Source: a virus. From it: 26,112 nucleotides of DNA. The stretch is from IMG/VR virus record IMGVR_UViG_3300007540_000087, positions 1-26,112 of that record; one strand, written 5' to 3'. The notes under the pieces were generated by a model. It searched no databases, was not told the origin of the DNA, and worked only from the letters and a program-made list of their open reading frames with translations. This document shows, piece by piece, positions 19,322 through 26,112 of the stretch (its first letter is position 1; each line of letters begins with the position of its first letter). The position numbers were made by a program, and so were the translations under genes.

Positions 19322-21022
19322 ATGCCTTTCGTTAAAATGCACCAGCCGTGCTTTGAGTGCGGCTCTAGCGATGCAGCAGGTATCAATGATGATGGGTCTG
19401 CATTCTGCTTTAGTTGTAATAAGTATTTTAAAAACTACAGTACATCGGAAGTACACCAACCGGACATTGAACCGGACACGATAACGGACTTTGAAGTTTA
19501 TCAAAGGAACAGTAAGATGGAACAGAGTTCACACCAGCAGCGGACATCTGATGCTAGATTTGTAGAGCTGGCTGATCGCAAGATTAGTTTAGCTACAGCA
19601 AAAAAGTATGGGGTGAGAGCTACAGTTACTAATTCAGGCCAGATTGATAAGCATGTTTACCCTTATTATAATGGACACGAACTAGCAGCTTCAAAGATTC
19701 GCAAGCCAGATAAGTCTTTTGCTTGGGAAGGAAGCTCTAAAGAAGTTGGATTGTTTGGTGAGAACCTGTTTAAAGCAGGCGGTAAGTTTATAACATTAGT
19801 GGAAGGCGAGTGCGATGCTATGGCTGCTTACGAACTTATGGGTTCTAAGTGGCCAGCAGTATCAATAAAGTCAGGGGCACAGGGAGGTGTCCGTGATGTT
19901 AAAGCTAGTCTTGAATATCTTGAGTCGTTCGACTCTGTTGTCATTAACTTCGACAACGATAAGCCCGGCAAGGAAGCGGCTAAACAAATTGCAAAACTAT
20001 TAACTCCCGGCAAAGCTAAGATCATGACACTGCCTGTGGACTACAAGGATGCAAACGATATGTTGCGTCAGGGTAGACATTCTGCATATGTTAGTGCTTT
20101 CTGGGAAGCAAAACTCTACACACCTTCTGGTGTTTTAAATCTATCTGATCAGCTGGGAGCTTATCAAAAGCTACGCACTGAAAAGAAAACAGCTATTCCC
20201 TATCCTTGGTCTGGTCTCAACGGCAAGTTAGAAGGCATGAGAGCAGGTGAGCTAGTCACTCTCACTGGCGGCACAGGGCTGGGTAAGTCATCTGTTACTC
20301 GTGAGATAGAACACTGGCTGATCGATAACACAGAAGATAATGTAGGTGTTGTAGCCCTTGAAGAGAACTGGTCTCGTACTGCTGAGGGCATCATGGCCGT
20401 TGAAGCTAACGCCAAGCTACACCTTGACAGTGTTAAGGCTCAGTTCACAGACGATCAGTTAGACGAATGCTTCAAGAAAGTATTCATGGGTGATAATGAG
20501 GGTCGTGTTTGGATTCATGCTCACCACGGTGTCAATAATCTTGATGACATCTTCAGCAAGCTACGCTACATGATCATTGGTCTAGACTGTAAATGGATTG
20601 TTGTTGATCACTTACACATGTTGGTTCTCTCTACACTGGAGAATGATGAGCGGAAAGCTATTGATAGTATCATGCATAAGCTCAGAACCATGGTAGAAGA
20701 AACAGGCTGCGGCATGATCCTAGTGTCACACTTGCGTAGAGTTGAAGGGAACCGTGGACATGAGAACGGTATCGAGACAGGCCTATCACACCTCAGAGGC
20801 TCACAGTCTATTGCTCAGTTATCTGACTGCGTGATTGCACTTGAGCGTAACCAACAATCAGAAGATGAAATAGAGGCATCAACCACCAAGGTGCGAGTGC
20901 TTAAATCTAGATACACCGGAGATGTCGGAGTGGCATGCAACTTACTGTATGATGGCAAGACAGGAAGGCTTAGAGAGTTAGATGATTACGATGCGTCTCA
21001 GTTTGATGGAGATATAATATGA
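19322..21022 (+). CDS. bifunctional DNA primase-helicase (T7 gp4-like)
   Basis: 566 aa, the same length as T7 gp4A. A zinc finger comes first: C10, C13 (CFEC), C29, C32 (CFSC). TOPRIM primase motifs follow: LVEGECDAMAA (E161) and VINFDNDK (D211, D213). The helicase part has Walker A GGTGLGKS (316-323), VVALEENW (343-350), Walker B WIVVDH (425-430), MILVSHLRR (465-473) and HLRGSQSIAQLSD (490-502), all expected for RecA-type DnaB/gp4 helicases. The C-terminus is acidic (DDYDASQFDGDII), like the gp4 tail that binds polymerase. All key residues are present. It unwinds the fork and makes primers for the polymerase two genes downstream. Confidence 0.95.
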   Translation: MPFVKMHQPCFECGSSDAAGINDDGSAFCFSCNKYFKNYSTSEVHQPDIEPDTITDFEVYQRNSKMEQSSHQQRTSDARFVELADRKISLATAKKYGVRATVTNSGQIDKHVYPYYNGHELAASKIRKPDKSFAWEGSSKEVGLFGENLFKAGGKFITLVEGECDAMAAYELMGSKWPAVSIKSGAQGGVRDVKASLEYLESFDSVVINFDNDKPGKEAAKQIAKLLTPGKAKIMTLPVDYKDANDMLRQGRHSAYVSAFWEAKLYTPSGVLNLSDQLGAYQKLRTEKKTAIPYPWSGLNGKLEGMRAGELVTLTGGTGLGKSSVTREIEHWLIDNTEDNVGVVALEENWSRTAEGIMAVEANAKLHLDSVKAQFTDDQLDECFKKVFMGDNEGRVWIHAHHGVNNLDDIFSKLRYMIIGLDCKWIVVDHLHMLVLSTLENDERKAIDSIMHKLRTMVEETGCGMILVSHLRRVEGNRGHENGIETGLSHLRGSQSIAQLSDCVIALERNQQSEDEIEASTTKVRVLKSRYTGDVGVACNLLYDGKTGRLRELDDYDASQFDGDII

Positions 21023-21348
21023 GTAAGACACCTTACGGAACTTACGCCTTACAGAAGGCGCTGCAACATCTTAGAAAGACAGCCCCTGAATTAGTTTATG
21101 AAGTAAGCTACACTAGACAGGGTACAATCTTTAACGGATTCTTAATAGCTAAAAACAAAACAAGGTTTAGGCCTGTTGGGATTCTTGATTGGGCACACTT
21201 CACTGGAGCGGGGCTGCGCGTTGCAATAGAGTTTGATGTGCTTCAAGAGTATTACGAAGAGATGCTCAAAGATCACCGCAGTCCTAATAATGTTTGGAAG
21301 AATAAAGATAAAGAGCATATCCTAAAGGAGCAGTATGCGAATGAGTAA
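21019..21348 (+). CDS. hypothetical protein between helicase and polymerase
   Basis: 109 aa overlapping the helicase stop by 4 nt (ATGA) and the polymerase start by 8-14 nt. The line ALQHLRKTAPELVYEVSYTR, then FNGFLIAKNKTRFRPVGILD, suggests helix then beta. It is basic overall, with a charged C-terminal tail. I do not recognise a family. The position implies a replication accessory. Confidence 0.6.
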   Translation: MSKTPYGTYALQKALQHLRKTAPELVYEVSYTRQGTIFNGFLIAKNKTRFRPVGILDWAHFTGAGLRVAIEFDVLQEYYEEMLKDHRSPNNVWKNKDKEHILKEQYANE

Positions 21349-23107
21349 CTTAGTATTTGATATAGAAGCAGACGGCTTAGACCCCACGAAGATTCATTGT
21401 ATCGTGGCTCAAGACGTAGATACTATGGATGTGTTTACGTTTGACAACACTCAGCTGCAAGAGGGCTATGAACTTCTATCCTCTGCAACTAAACTGATAG
21501 GTCATAACTTAATTGGCTATGACATTCCTGCAATTAAAAAGATTTCTGGTGTTGACCTGTTCGACAAGAAGATTGTAGATACTCTGGTGCTGTCGCGTTT
21601 GTTTAACCCAACACGCGAAGGCAATCACGGTCTTGAGGGCTGGGGCTACAGGCTGGGGTTCAAGAAAGGCGACTTCGGACAGCAAGAAGACGCATGGGAA
21701 CAGTACACTCCAGAGATGCTAGAGTATTGTAAGAACGATGTGCTGCTTAATACTAAAGTATATGAAGCACTCAAGGTTGAGAGCCGTGGATTCACACCAC
21801 AATCAGTTCAGATAGAGCATGCTGTAGCTAAGATTATTGATGAGCAGCGGAGCAATGGTTTCGTATTAGATGTTGAGAAGGTGATGGGGCTGATGGCAAT
21901 GTTTGAAACTAAACTACATGACTTGGAGCAAGAGGTACAGGAGGAGTTTAAACCTGTAGTTGTTACACAGATCCTTACTCCTAAGTTTACTGCCACAGGC
22001 GCAGTAGCTAAGACAGCTACAGACCAACACGGAAAGGGCACAAGGCTGACAGACCTAGAATACGAGAAGCTAACGCTTGATGTAAACTGTAAGCCCATTG
22101 CACGTAAAACTGAAATACCTTTTAACTTAGGTTCAAGGAAACAGATCGGTGAATATCTTATTCGCTTTGGCTGGAATCCTAATAAGCATACACCTACAGG
22201 ACAGCCCATTGTAGATGAAGCAACACTCAATAGGGTTAAGAATATCCCGCAAGCTGCAATGATTGCTAAGTACTTGATGCTACAGAAACGCTTAGCACAA
22301 ACTAAAAGCTGGATTAAAGAACTTAATGAAGAGACAGGACGGGTTCACGGATATGTCAATCCCAACGGTGCGGTGACATCTCGTATGACTCACTCACATC
22401 CTAACATGGCACAGATACCCAGCAGTAACTCGCCCTACGGTGAAGACTGTCGTGCTTGTTGGACAGTACCGAAAGGCTATAAACTTGTGGGCATAGATGC
22501 TTCTGGCTTAGAACTTAGAATGTTGGCACACTATTTAGACGATGAGGGCTATACAAATGAAATCCTTAACGGAGACATACACACCGCTAATCAAAAACTT
22601 GCAGGACTTGAATCAAGAAATCAGGCGAAGACTTTCATCTATGCCCTCCTCTACGGAGCAGGAGATGCGAAGCTTGGGTCAGTGGCTGGACGAGGTAGAG
22701 CAGCAGGTAAGCAGCTTAGACAACGCTTCTTTGATGGTCTCCCATCATTTAAGAAGCTTACGGACAGAGTTCAGCGAGAAGCTAAAAGCGGATTCGTTAA
22801 AGCGTTAGACGGCAGGCGCTTGACTGTTCGTTCTGAACACGCTGCACTTAATACTTTATTGCAGGGCGCAGGAGCTATTGTAATGAAGAAGGCTTTAATA
22901 ATATTAGATTCTAAACTGACTTACTTAGATGCTAAGTTTGTAGCTAACGTACACGATGAGTGGCAGATAGAGTGCCATGAAACTGTCGCAGATGCTGTAG
23001 GAAAGCTTGGAGTAGAGTCTATTATAGAAGCGGGCAAGAGGTTAAACTTAAACTGCCCCTTAGATGGAGATTATAATGTCGGAAACAACTGGTCAGAAAC
23101 CCACTAA
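21335..23107 (+). CDS. DNA polymerase family A with 3'-5' exonuclease (T7 gp5-like)
   Basis: 590 aa. ATG 21,335 is 4 nt from AGGAG; ATG 21,341 is 10 nt away, so the true start is uncertain by two codons. Exonuclease motifs: FDIEADGL (D9, E11), HNLIGYD (D63), and YCKNDV (131-136). Polymerase motif A is GIDASGLELR (D388). Motif B/O-helix is RNQAKTFIYALLYGAG (R428, K432, Y436, Y440). Motif C is NVHDEW (H540, D541, E542). Y436 falls at the E. coli F762 / T7 Y526 position. It is about 110 aa shorter than T7 gp5, so the long thioredoxin-binding loop is probably absent. It copies the phage genome with the gp4-like helicase. Confidence 0.95.
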   Translation: MRMSNLVFDIEADGLDPTKIHCIVAQDVDTMDVFTFDNTQLQEGYELLSSATKLIGHNLIGYDIPAIKKISGVDLFDKKIVDTLVLSRLFNPTREGNHGLEGWGYRLGFKKGDFGQQEDAWEQYTPEMLEYCKNDVLLNTKVYEALKVESRGFTPQSVQIEHAVAKIIDEQRSNGFVLDVEKVMGLMAMFETKLHDLEQEVQEEFKPVVVTQILTPKFTATGAVAKTATDQHGKGTRLTDLEYEKLTLDVNCKPIARKTEIPFNLGSRKQIGEYLIRFGWNPNKHTPTGQPIVDEATLNRVKNIPQAAMIAKYLMLQKRLAQTKSWIKELNEETGRVHGYVNPNGAVTSRMTHSHPNMAQIPSSNSPYGEDCRACWTVPKGYKLVGIDASGLELRMLAHYLDDEGYTNEILNGDIHTANQKLAGLESRNQAKTFIYALLYGAGDAKLGSVAGRGRAAGKQLRQRFFDGLPSFKKLTDRVQREAKSGFVKALDGRRLTVRSEHAALNTLLQGAGAIVMKKALIILDSKLTYLDAKFVANVHDEWQIECHETVADAVGKLGVESIIEAGKRLNLNCPLDGDYNVGNNWSETH

Positions 23108-23639
23108 TAATTCAGAGGTAGACACGATGAATACAAGTACTATACCCAATGTTAAAAATTCAATTTTTGAAAGCGGCAAGTGGTGGTATGTTGGAGCAAG
23201 TGATGGAGCTAGGCGAAGCATCGAAGCGCACAGACGTAAAAACTCTAATCGTATGTTTGTTGGCGGTAAGTATGTCCCTGCCTCACATCCACTACACACC
23301 CCCGGAAGATTTAAAACTTTTGAAAGCGTAGCATTCGCATCGCTAGATAAGTATTCTACTGTGGAATACGGCTATGTTTATATAATCTCTAATCCTGCTT
23401 GGGATGGGTGGTTCAAGGTAGGACGAGCTATTGATGCATATGACAGATGCTCTGGGTATCAAACATCTTCACCTCTAAGAGATTATGCGGTAGAATACTG
23501 TAAGTACTTTGATAACAGAAAGAACGCAGAAGAAAAAGTACACGAGCAACTAGCAAACAACAAGATAGAAAAACGTGGCGAGTGGTTCAAGGCTTCGCTT
23601 AAAGATATAAAATCTATTGTTCAGAACACTGAGCTTTAA
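23076..23639 (+). CDS. GIY-YIG nuclease (T5orf172-like)
   Basis: 187 aa from ATG 23,076, with GGAG 6 nt upstream. A frame-matching ATG 12 nt earlier overlaps that site. The start lies inside the 3' end of the polymerase gene. The C-terminal 90 residues carry GYVYII (99-104), FKVGRA (113-118), R124, AEEKVHEQL (E153) and GEWF (168-171), the GIY-YIG/T5orf172 fold. The N-terminal part (SGKWWYVGASDGARRSIEAH, then VPASHPLHTPGRFKTFESV) may bind DNA. Such proteins are often free-standing homing endonucleases. They could also process phage DNA. Confidence 0.8.
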   Translation: MSETTGQKPTNNSEVDTMNTSTIPNVKNSIFESGKWWYVGASDGARRSIEAHRRKNSNRMFVGGKYVPASHPLHTPGRFKTFESVAFASLDKYSTVEYGYVYIISNPAWDGWFKVGRAIDAYDRCSGYQTSSPLRDYAVEYCKYFDNRKNAEEKVHEQLANNKIEKRGEWFKASLKDIKSIVQNTEL

Positions 23640-23651
23640 ACAAAGGAAATT

Positions 23652-24512
23652 ATGATGGGCTTACATGAATTAGTACCTGAAATTTACAACGAGCTTGAGA
23701 GGTTATCAGACGATGGCAAACCTTTGCCTCTCACCGAAGAGAACATTGACCGAACTATATCAGGAATGAAAGAAGCCTTGATGTCTTGGGCAACACCACG
23801 GGAACGAGACTCCGATTTCACTGTTCGGATGTCTAATGTAGGTAAACCTCCTCGCCAGTTGTGGTATGAGAAGCGTGATCCTAAAGGACGCGGTGGTGTG
23901 GATGGCCCGACACAGATTAAGTTCTTGTACGGCCACTTGCTTGAAGAGATTGTGTTGATGTTAGTACGCATGGTGGACTACGAAGTAACAGATGAGCAAA
24001 AAGAAGTTGTAGTTGACGGCATCGTAGGTCATATGGACTGCAAGATAAACGGTGAGGTGGTTGATGTTAAGACCGCATCTCGTTTTGCATTCAACAAGTT
24101 CAAGGAAGGGCGCTTAGCACAAGACGATCCCTTCGGTTATCTTGGGCAGCTTGCCGGTTATGAGGAAGCAGAGGGTACAGAGAATGGAGGCTTCTTGGTT
24201 TTGAACAAAGAGAGCGGAGAGCTGTGCATGTATGTGCCCGATGATCTTGATAAGCCTAATATTAAATCTAAAATAAACAAACTTATTCCTTCTTTGGAGC
24301 TTGACACACCACCAGAACTTTGTTACGCTCCAATACCGGATGGAAAGAAAGGAAATATAAAGCTTGCTAAGGGCTGTAGCTGGTGTAAATACAAGTACAA
24401 CTGCTTTGCAGATTCCAATGATGGTCAAGGTTTAAGAACATTTAAATACTCAAACGGCCTAACTTACTTAACCAAAGTAGTAGTCGAACCGAAAGTAGAT
24501 GAATTATTATGA
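23652..24512 (+). CDS. PD-(D/E)XK exonuclease, RecB/Cas4-like
   Basis: 286 aa. AAGGAAAT precedes; ATG 23,652 or 23,655 are both possible. Core nuclease residues: FLYGHLLEE (H95, E98, E99), VGHMD (D129), EVVDVKTAS (D138, K140) and GQLAGY (Q166, Y170). These are the H-E-D-D/ExK-QxxxY set of RecB-family enzymes. C242, C245 and C251 give a C-x2-C-x5-C cluster at the C-terminus, as in Cas4/AddB iron-sulphur nucleases; the fourth ligand may be one of C130, C192 or C224. It probably resects DNA ends for recombination or degrades host DNA, in place of T7 gp6 exonuclease. Coupled to the next gene (ATGA). Confidence 0.85.
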   Translation: MMGLHELVPEIYNELERLSDDGKPLPLTEENIDRTISGMKEALMSWATPRERDSDFTVRMSNVGKPPRQLWYEKRDPKGRGGVDGPTQIKFLYGHLLEEIVLMLVRMVDYEVTDEQKEVVVDGIVGHMDCKINGEVVDVKTASRFAFNKFKEGRLAQDDPFGYLGQLAGYEEAEGTENGGFLVLNKESGELCMYVPDDLDKPNIKSKINKLIPSLELDTPPELCYAPIPDGKKGNIKLAKGCSWCKYKYNCFADSNDGQGLRTFKYSNGLTYLTKVVVEPKVDELL

Positions 24513-24811
24513 ATAGAAAAAAAAGCAAACGCATTACTCGACACTCAATTACATTGCTAGTTTCTTGGATGAAACAATTATTGCCCGAAGAAGAAGCTGA
24601 GAAGGTCACCGTAGATACTTACAAGACTATGATGCCTGAGCAAACTCACTTCATGGCAAACAGGACAATGTATTTGAATGCCTATCATCCCAAATGGATA
24701 ACAAAGAAAATAAAACAATTAATTAAAATCTTCCCCGATATTGAAATCGAAGATGTTGACTTGGAGTTGATCACATGGAAAGTAAACCAGCGCTCAATGG
24801 TCTCTCATTAG
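24509..24811 (+). CDS. basic hypothetical protein
   Basis: 100 aa, overlapping the exonuclease stop by 4 nt. The line RITRHSITLLVSWMKQLLPE, then RTMYLNAYHPKWITKKIKQL, is helical and basic up to about residue 70, then acidic. I recall short phage proteins like this beside exonucleases, but name no family. Possibly a DNA-binding partner. The last 37 nt overlap the next small gene in another frame. Confidence 0.6.
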   Translation: MNRKKSKRITRHSITLLVSWMKQLLPEEEAEKVTVDTYKTMMPEQTHFMANRTMYLNAYHPKWITKKIKQLIKIFPDIEIEDVDLELITWKVNQRSMVSH

Positions 24812-24951
24812 ATCAGATGATTATTGCAGTAGGTAGCTTTTTGTACAACAACGAAGACGCTACTATCTGTGATATAGATGGCCTGTTCTTAGAAGATTTA
24901 AGGCTAATCATAGAAGCAGAACTAGAAAGGCGGGAGGCTCAACTTCATTGA
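24775..24951 (+). CDS. small helical protein, unknown
   Basis: 58 aa read directly (MESKPALNGLSLDQMIIAVG, then EDLRLIIEAELERREAQLH). GGAG is 8 nt upstream. It overlaps the genes on both sides, ending TTGA with the next start. It is acidic, with a long C-terminal helix. No family recognised. Confidence 0.55.
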   Translation: MESKPALNGLSLDQMIIAVGSFLYNNEDATICDIDGLFLEDLRLIIEAELERREAQLH

Positions 24952-25415
24952 AAAAAGTTAAGAAAGGTTTTAGAAAAGCCAGAGTTAAAAGACCTGTTGA
25001 AAAAGACTTAGTTAAAGGTTATGATTCTAACTGGGAGTATGAGCTACACACGGGTATATTAGACGGCTGGAACTTTCACACTCAAAAGGTTCCGTACACT
25101 GTTGAACACAACTACCACCCCGACTTCCTTAAAGATATTGATGGTAAGAAGATTCTTCTTGAAGCTAAAGGAAGGTTCTGGGACTACGCTGAATTTAGTA
25201 AATATATTTGGATTAGCAAAGCGCTTCCTGAAGATACAGAGTTAGTGTTTCTGTTTGCGAATCCAAGTGCGCCTATGCCACAAGCAAAGCGTAGAAAGGA
25301 CGGAACAAAAAGATCTCATGGAGAGTGGGCATCTGCAAATGGGTTCACTTGGTATAGCGAAGACAGCATCCCAGATAGCTGGATCAATACAAAAAAGAGA
25401 GAGACCTTTGACTGA
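24948..25415 (+). CDS. endonuclease I-like Holliday junction resolvase (T7 gp3-like)
   Basis: 155 aa from a TTG start, with GGGAGG 10 nt upstream and a TTGA overlap with the preceding stop. No in-frame ATG offers an alternative near the N-terminus. Residues: SNWEYEL (E30 or E32), KVPYTVEHNYHPDF (D59), and LLEAKG (E72, K74) match T7 endonuclease I positions E20, D55, E65 and K67. The later line KYIWISKALPEDTELVFLF and GEWASANGFTWYSEDSIPDSWI align in order with T7 gp3. It is expected to cleave branched DNA and clear junctions before packaging. High confidence. Confidence 0.9.
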   Translation: MKKVKKGFRKARVKRPVEKDLVKGYDSNWEYELHTGILDGWNFHTQKVPYTVEHNYHPDFLKDIDGKKILLEAKGRFWDYAEFSKYIWISKALPEDTELVFLFANPSAPMPQAKRRKDGTKRSHGEWASANGFTWYSEDSIPDSWINTKKRETFD

Positions 25416-25563
25416 CTACAGCCGAAAAGATGAAAGGCGAGATAGGTTTGTACGGAAGAAAAAATTTAAAAAAATATCTACGTCTTCTAAATTAAAAGAA
25501 ACTAAACGTAAACAAACCCGATATAAAAACAGTGAGATAGAGTATGAACAAACGATTGAATGA
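25408..25563 (+). CDS. small very basic protein, TTG start (tentative)
   Basis: 51 aa from TTG 25,408, overlapping the endonuclease stop by 8 nt, with AGAGAG close upstream. The sequence is extremely basic (MTDYSRKDERRDRFVRKKKF, then KLKETKRKQTRYKNS). It fills a gap of 128 nt between two good genes. A DNA- or RNA-binding peptide is plausible. The frame is open further upstream without a better start, so this start is uncertain. Confidence 0.45.
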   Translation: MTDYSRKDERRDRFVRKKKFKKISTSSKLKETKRKQTRYKNSEIEYEQTIE

Positions 25564-26026
25564 TGCTACCCCTGAAGATTGGAACAGGTTAAGAACAAAC
25601 CACCCTGCCCTTGAAAAACCTTCTATGTTGGATTCTTGGATGAAGGCAGCACACAATGAAAATGCAGACCTTTGGGAAGACGAGGAAGAAGAAGACACAG
25701 ACCACTACGATATGACTACAGAAAAGGGTAGACAGGAAGTGTGGGAGTTGTTTTCTAAGGTAAATCAGGACGATGACGATGACGATGATTACGAAGACGA
25801 ACACGATGCAGTACACAACCCAGCGCACTACAACACTGGCAGCATAGAGTGTATTGAAGCTATAGCAGAGTCTATGTCTACAGAGGCTTTCAGAGGCTAT
25901 CTCAAGGGCAACTGCATGAAATACCTGTGGCGCTACGACTACAAAGGTAAGCCGGCAGAAGACTTACAGAAAGCTAGTTGGTATTTGCAGGAGCTAACAG
26001 CAAGAGTGATAGCGGAGAATAGCTAA
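25544..26026 (+). CDS. DUF3310 protein (T7 gp1.7-like)
   Basis: 160 aa. The C-terminal 70 residues (VHNPAHYNTGSIECIEAIAE, then FRGYLKGNCMKYLWRYDYKG KPAEDLQKASWYLQEL) are a standard DUF3310 domain: HYxxGxIExIEAI, then F.G..KGN..KYLWRY..KG..EDL.KA.WYL..L. The N-terminus is acidic and probably disordered, with DDDDDDDYEDEHD at 76-88 encoded by a run of GAC/GAT codons. T7 gp1.7, which has this domain, is a nucleotide kinase that affects dTMP/dGMP handling. Here the role is inferred from the family. It overlaps the next start (TAATG). Confidence 0.85.
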   Translation: MNKRLNDATPEDWNRLRTNHPALEKPSMLDSWMKAAHNENADLWEDEEEEDTDHYDMTTEKGRQEVWELFSKVNQDDDDDDDYEDEHDAVHNPAHYNTGSIECIEAIAESMSTEAFRGYLKGNCMKYLWRYDYKGKPAEDLQKASWYLQELTARVIAENS

Positions 26027-26112
26027 TGATTAATTATTTTAATGCCTTATCTGCTTGTTATAGAAGATGTTCTTCTCAAGGAGAATACTATATAATGTTA
26101 TGTTGTGTAGGG
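26026..26112 (+). CDS. partial gene at the right edge
   Basis: An open frame from ATG 26,026 (overlapping the DUF3310 stop) runs to the window end, 29 codons (MINYFNALSACYRRCSSQGE and on). A second in-frame ATG at 26,095 has AAGGAG upstream and may be the true start. Too short to identify. Confidence 0.35.
   Translation, partial: MINYFNALSACYRRCSSQGEYYIMLCCVG

Noticed and set aside
1-26112. Temperate prophage
   Set aside because: No integrase, excisionase, CI/Cro-type repressor or attachment site seen; content and T7-like replication genes fit a lytic phage, though the missing part of the genome could change this.

Overview
The window is part of a lytic tailed double-stranded DNA phage (Caudoviricetes). 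It has two divergent blocks separated by about 1 kb of AT-rich, repeat-laden non-coding DNA (about 11,590-12,630). Packaging, head and tail genes run leftward. Replication and nucleotide-metabolism genes run rightward. The replication set is T7-like: gp4-type primase-helicase, gp5-type family A polymerase, gp2.5-like ssDNA-binding protein, gp3-type endonuclease I and gp1.7-type DUF3310 protein. The portal (720 aa) is closer in size to that of P22 than T7. No long tape-measure gene is visible, so a podovirus is most likely. From memory of protein wording I think of uncultured marine phages, but the sequence alone does not fix the host. No integrase, repressor, phage RNA polymerase, lysis gene or tRNA is visible. 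The contig is incomplete at both ends.

Left block (minus strand, 11,589 down to 1): small terminase, a 77-aa recombinase-fragment-like protein, large terminase, portal, a 76-aa gene overprinted on the portal 3' end, a 397-aa virion protein, a strong terminator, scaffold, major capsid protein, a hairpin, a 57-aa protein, a 256-aa adaptor-like protein, a 534-aa tail protein, and a repeat-rich tail fibre that runs off the left edge.

Central region: two consensus sigma-70 promoters (TTGACA, 17 bp, TATAAT) point away from each other. The leftward one lies so close to the terminase start that its mRNA should be leaderless. Between the promoters and the first rightward gene lie paired 22-bp repeats, a cluster of AGACT/AGTCT palindromes, and CCGGTCA motifs. 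This is a good candidate for a replication origin or operator region.

Right block (plus strand): first an early cassette (12,631-16,463) of small unknown genes. Several are separated by a recurring perfect palindrome, TTATAATTAATTATAA, joined directly to a Shine-Dalgarno sequence. Then comes a run of tiny genes with 1-14 nt overlaps (several membrane or zinc-binding). A promoter at about 16,570 precedes a DUF932-like gene, a HTH protein and a MazG-like pyrophosphohydrolase. Another promoter at about 18,610 precedes the SSB, primase-helicase, polymerase, a GIY-YIG nuclease, a RecB/Cas4-like exonuclease, endonuclease I and DUF3310 genes. The inferred job of this block is takeover of the host, followed by synthesis, recombination and processing of phage DNA. 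The left block then packages it.
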